This document shows positions 61,201 to 64,000 of a DNA stretch of 64,000 nucleotides, in pieces; position 1 is the first letter of the stretch, and each line of letters starts with the position of its first letter. Origin of the DNA: Rotaria sordida (Eukaryota; Rotifera; Eurotatoria; Philodinida; Philodinidae). The translations under genes were made by a program, and so were the position numbers. The stretch lies in the NCBI GenBank assembly GCA_905250125.1, contig CAJNOL010000153.1:8202-72201 (forward strand), written 5' to 3'. Below the pieces are notes generated by a model that made no database searches, was not told the origin of the DNA, and saw nothing but the letters and a program-made list of their open reading frames with translations.

Positions 61201-63935
61201 TATTTTTCAAGCAAAAGAAATATGTCTTATTAAATAGATAATTAAATATAGTAACTCATAAAAATAATTCGATTAAGTTTAGTTGTAAATTTTTGTTTTT
61301 CAACGTTAAGAAAAATTAAAATAGTAATTTGAATAAAGAATTTTTTGAAGATAAAAACGATTGTTCGTTTTCTGAAAATAGAATTTTTGAAACAAAATTC
61401 CAAACCCAAGTTTTTCAAGTTCTAGAATTTACTATCATAATGCTATTTGAATTATCTAGAATGAAAGAGTAAACAATTTCCTACAAAATCAAACATCTTC
61501 CAGCTTTCTTCAAAGTTTTTTTTTTTACTTATGAAGAAACGTCTTCAAGTGTTAAATCGCTTTGCAATCGAGTTAATATTCATTTGATGATTACTAACGA
61601 GTAGTAGAAAAGTTTAGAATGAAATGGTTTTTCGGTTCTGCGTTTTTGAGATATCGAAATTTTACTCGGTTTTTTCAAAAACACGTTGTGGTCACATGAA
61701 AAATAGACTTTCGACTTCAAGTTTTGTACGAAAAAAGTTCTTAATGAGATTAGTTCATTGGGAAAGTTGTAACTTTTCTAATATCTCTCCTATCCTGAAA
61801 TATTAAATATTCGAAATTGTCTCATGTGTAAAAACTGATTTTGTCCATGTATTTTCGAGAAAGGATATACTCAAAAACCTAAAACTTGTCCAATGAATTA
61901 ATCTGAATAGGAGCTTTGTTCGTGCAAAGTTTGAAATCGAAAGTCGAAAGTTAATTTTCCACGTGACGACAGTTTTTGTTGAAAAATCCATTATGTCTTA
62001 AGAATGAAGATTCAGAAATTCAAATAATTCTAGACTTTTATGTTATTTACTAGTACTCATCAAATGAATGTCGTCTCGGTCGAAAAGCGATTTAACATCT
62101 GGAGATGTTCCCTTGTAATATACATCAATTTTACGGAAGACATAAAAATTGAGTTTCCATACGAAGTAATAGAAAAAAAGAACGACTTTTATGCCTTCCA
62201 TCAATTCCTTGTATCATAGTCAAAAAACATTGTAGACAGCTGAAAGATATTTCATTTTGTAGAGGATTGTTTGCACGATCATTCTGAGTAATTTAAACAG
62301 CATTGTAATTTTAAATTTTAGAAACTAAAACATCTGTTTTTTGGTTTTTTCCAGAGACTCGATCTTCTGAAAACTAGCAATCCTTTCTATCTTCAAAATA
62401 ATGCAATCATTGCGAAATTCAAATATAAAACATGCTGTTGCTGATGTTGTCAATCATAGGAAGATTATTTTGTTCTATATATCTAAGGACATATTTCTTC
62501 ATCCTCGACTTTGTCATAATCTTTCATCAATGCAATTATTGTAACGAAACGTTGTTAATATACAGTCTGCGAGCACATATCAACAATGTCTGTCATGGTC
62601 TCTTACTAGCATCTGTCACCGTCTGCGGGGGTGGATGTAAATTTCTATCCTATATACCTCAACACTTTTTTGAGATCGTGTTTTACAAAAGTTCTTTACT
62701 CAAATAACTATTTGAATTCGTCTTAATGTTGACGACAATGCGGAAAAAAATTTAAAATTAAATCCAGTCGAATAATTTTGGGAGATATTATATATATAAG
62801 ATCAATAAAATAAGGCTATGATGATCGTAAAGATATAAATATAATAGAATTCTTTAATTTTCAGAATTTCATTGGCATGTTGGAAAACCAAATCGTAAGT
62901 AGTTTGCTTTTTAATATGTGTAATAACGAACACAAATAGAAAGAGGATAATTCTAATAGAACCTTTATTTGGTTTTAACAATAATCGTTTTCATTGCGCA
63001 TCGCCTTTTTCGAATTTTTATCATAAACGTAAGTGATATATATTTAACAAAAATCGAATAAGATTAATAGTTTAACATACTAACAAATTTTAGTTTTTAA
63101 GAAAGATTTTTAAATTAAAAGAAAAAGAAAATTCTTTTTTTCTATTTTTTGTAGAGAAACTAAGTAATGGTACTAATGGACATACTGAACAACAAGTATA
63201 TAAAAATTCATAAGATTTATGTTTTGGATCATTAATTTTTTATTTTTAATTTGTAGGATCGAATAAGTCATCATGATTTTATTGATTCAAATCAACAAAA
63301 ACCAGAACATAAAACTCAAACGTAAGTTAATATTTAATCTCTGCATTGTTTTTTATTTAATTTTATTAATTATTAAAGACGATTAAAACTTCAACCTATT
63401 TTTAAAGCGCTTGCACTTCATAGTTTTTATGCACAGACCAGCAGGTAGAACGCAGTTTTTTTTTTTATATAATTTTTATTTTGAAATATTAAAATTTAAT
63501 TTATGTTTTTAATTTTCTTAAAGAGAATTGTCTTTTAAAAAAGGCGATATACTTCTGGTCCTAAGACGCATTAATGATGATTGGCTTGAAGGTGAATATC
63601 AAGGTTTGATCGGTATATTTCCTCTTAATCATGTTGAATTATTTCCAATTGAAATTAATCAACAAGATGATTATTTAAATGATTATGACCATGACTATGA
63701 TATTGAAGGCGAAGCTATTGTTAAATATGATTTTATACCACAACAAACATTTGAATTACAATTACGAAAGGTCAGGAATGTCATTAGATAATAAATTATT
63801 ATCATAATTTATTTATCTAGGGTGATAAAGTTATTCTATTACGAAAGATTGATAATTATTGGTATGAAGGACGTCTCAATCATATTGAAGGCATTTTTCC
63901 TGCAGCTTATGTTGAAACATTAAAAGAACCAACAG
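48772..63935 (+). CDS. SORBS: SORBS-family adaptor (CAP/ponsin, ArgBP2, vinexin), 3' end beyond window
   Basis: Sixteen coding exons in frame inside the window (589 residues so far): 48772-48918, 49186-49459, 49524-49687, 51764-51851, 52696-52827, 52882-52930, 52990-53101, 55518-55582, 55645-55748, then after a 7.1 kb intron 62865-62894, 62960-63028, 63155-63195, 63257-63321, 63379-63444, 63524-63770 and 63821-63935. The sorbin region has 'SQWYRQMYGHLHRP' and 'NPYTPTYTFPDD', matching 'WYKTMFKQIH' and 'MYNTPYTYNAG' of SORBS1/2. 'LIYKRILRGGDIPSINLQK' follows. SH3-1: 'ALALHSFYAQTSRELSFKKG', 'DDWLEGEY', 'GIFPLNHVEL'. SH3-2: 'AIVKYDFIPQQTFELQLRKG', 'NYWYEGRL', 'GIFPAAYVE'. The spacing of the tandem SH3s fits the family; a third SH3 is expected to the right. 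SORBS proteins link vinculin, actin and signalling at adhesions. Confidence 0.9.
49688..51763 (+). other. 2.1 kb SORBS intron, no coding content seen
   Basis: AT-rich, with short ORFs lacking any family signature, a (CA)n and (CAT)n patch at about 51340-51395, and a small G run near 51596. The donor GTAAGT at 49688 and the acceptor at 51763 keep the reading frame. Confidence 0.5.
55079..55215 (+). repeat. Degenerate tandem repeat, about 30-34 base unit, 4 copies
   Basis: Units of the form GAT(C/G)T(C/T)G(A/T)TCAAAGAAAAA recur four times (CTTGATCAAGGAAACAATTT, TTATCAAAGAAAAATTTC, GTCGTTCAAAGAAAAAAACT, CTCGATCAAAGAAAAATTTG). It lies in the intron 53102-55517 of the SORBS gene. Confidence 0.55.
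57310..57378 (+). repeat. (GA)n microsatellite
   Basis: GA dinucleotides run from about 57310 to 57376 with two CAGACA interruptions, about 400 bases upstream of the intronless ORF in the SORBS intron. Confidence 0.95.
57799..60738 (+). CDS. Intronless 979-residue Gln/Ser/Thr-rich protein inside a SORBS intron
   Basis: A single open frame from ATG to TAA on the same strand as SORBS, with an in-frame TAA 36 bases upstream and no acceptor between, so it starts its own translation. Flanking SORBS exons 55748 and 62865 join in phase without it. Composition: a polyQ run (CAA/CAG, 58195-58236), many NNN and TTT tracts, and a His/Cys-rich patch 'IHTHHHHNRPTLPP' with 'CHTHHPCPP'. Internal duplications: two 75-residue tandem units, each with 'QQFRRIPEYEQRITRQDE', and a weaker pair 'FTVIDALLDNPL' / 'YQVIDAIISSPI'. 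No known domain is recognised and it looks largely disordered. It may be a nested gene or the first exon of a long SORBS isoform; an A|GTACTT donor near 60675 would have the right phase but is weak. Codon use matches the neighbouring genes. Confidence 0.75.
58195..58236 (+). repeat. Poly-glutamine coding repeat
   Basis: CAG/CAA codons encode about 13 Gln in a row, then Pro-Lys-Gln. Almost all are CAA, the preferred Gln codon here. Confidence 0.9.
59485..59936 (+). repeat. Tandem duplication of about 225 bases inside the 979-residue ORF
   Basis: Two consecutive units, about 59485-59710 and 59711-59936. The DNA is near identical over CAGTTTCGTCGAATACCTGA and its surroundings (59581- and 59814-) and the proteins align without gaps over about 75 residues, so this is a relatively young in-frame duplication. 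Confidence 0.85.
61440..62300. repeat. Imperfect foldback (about 860 bases) in the SORBS intron
   Basis: The left arm (61440-61800) and the minus-strand reading of the right arm (62300-61810) share ordered blocks: CTACAAAAT, ATCTT(T/C)CAGCT, GTTAAATCGCTTT, ATTCATTTGATGA, TTCGACTT and TTCATTGG. Minus-strand 'NFRLSISNFARTKLLFRLIH' and plus-strand 'NRLSTSSFVRKKFLMRLVHW' are the same peptide from the two arms, so the repeated unit may once have been coding. The right arm holds extra sequence. No target duplication was found. Confidence 0.6.
62540..62700 (+). repeat. Dispersed repeat, copy 2 (first copy at about 15000-15135)
   Basis: Shares AGTCTGCGA, ATATCAACAATGTCTGTCA and ACCTCAACACTTTTTTGAGA with the block at 15010-15130. 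This copy has an extra 40 bases in the middle (CATCTGTCACCGTCTGCGGGG). It lies at the end of the 7.1 kb SORBS intron, just beyond the foldback at 61440-62300. Confidence 0.5.
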
Positions 63936-64000
63936 GTAAAAAAACAAAGCAATTTTTGTTTTTGATAATGTGATGAATACAATTTTGATTGGAATGATTA

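Noticed and set aside
62432-62707. Plus-strand ORF of 91 codons
   Set aside because: Falls on a dispersed non-coding repeat also present at 15 kb, where it is not open.

Overview
The window is animal nuclear DNA: strongly AT-rich, with many short GT-AG introns (about 50-100 bases), CAA/AAT-biased codons and metazoan-specific genes (NMDA receptor GluN1, sorbin/SH3 adaptor, DRAK kinase, MYPT3/TIMAP-type ankyrin protein, SPATS2). Compact introns plus several ciliary/EF-hand type genes suggest a small invertebrate, most likely a bdelloid rotifer. That assignment is inference from style, not from a diagnostic marker.

Layout. 1-7250, minus strand: 5' and central part of a large GAF-domain gene resembling EFCAB5, running off the left edge. 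9727-12932, plus: SPATS2-like gene, tail-to-tail with an LRRC74-like leucine-rich repeat gene (13507-19115, minus). 20616-22218, plus: DRAK/STK17-type kinase, divergent from LRRC74. 26125-27235, plus: two tandem small genes with weak similarity to the GTP cyclohydrolase I feedback regulator (GCHFR/GFRP). 28302-33226, plus: PPP1R16-type phosphatase-1 regulator with a CaaX end. 33639-37710, minus: four-EF-hand protein with several possible first exons. 38133-47600, plus: a complete 18-exon GRIN1 (934 residues by my splice model). 48772 to beyond the right edge, plus: SORBS (CAP/ArgBP2/vinexin) gene with sorbin region and two SH3 domains inside the window; one of its introns holds an intronless 979-codon ORF on the same strand.

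Between and inside the genes the most striking feature is the number of long imperfect palindromes (foldback-like elements of 0.45-1.9 kb) lying in introns or intergenic DNA: 10.9-11.8, 13.8-14.2, 23.4-24.3, 31.3-31.8, 44.2-46.1 and 61.4-62.3 kb. One carries mariner/Tc1-type transposase remnants in its arms and TA flanks; one is itself interrupted by a TA-flanked MITE; one has coding-like gene tails in both arms. Small MITEs, a 33-base minisatellite and GA/TA microsatellites fill much of the rest.

Functionally, GRIN1 (ligand-gated channel), the EF-hand protein, the DRAK kinase, the PP1 regulator and the SORBS adaptor are all signalling or cytoskeletal genes, but nothing in the sequence shows that they form one pathway; animal gene neighbours are usually unrelated. 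Splice models were made by eye from GT-AG sites, phase and family similarity; exon joins for GRIN1, STK17, SPATS2, PPP1R16, EF-hand and SORBS were checked for frame.
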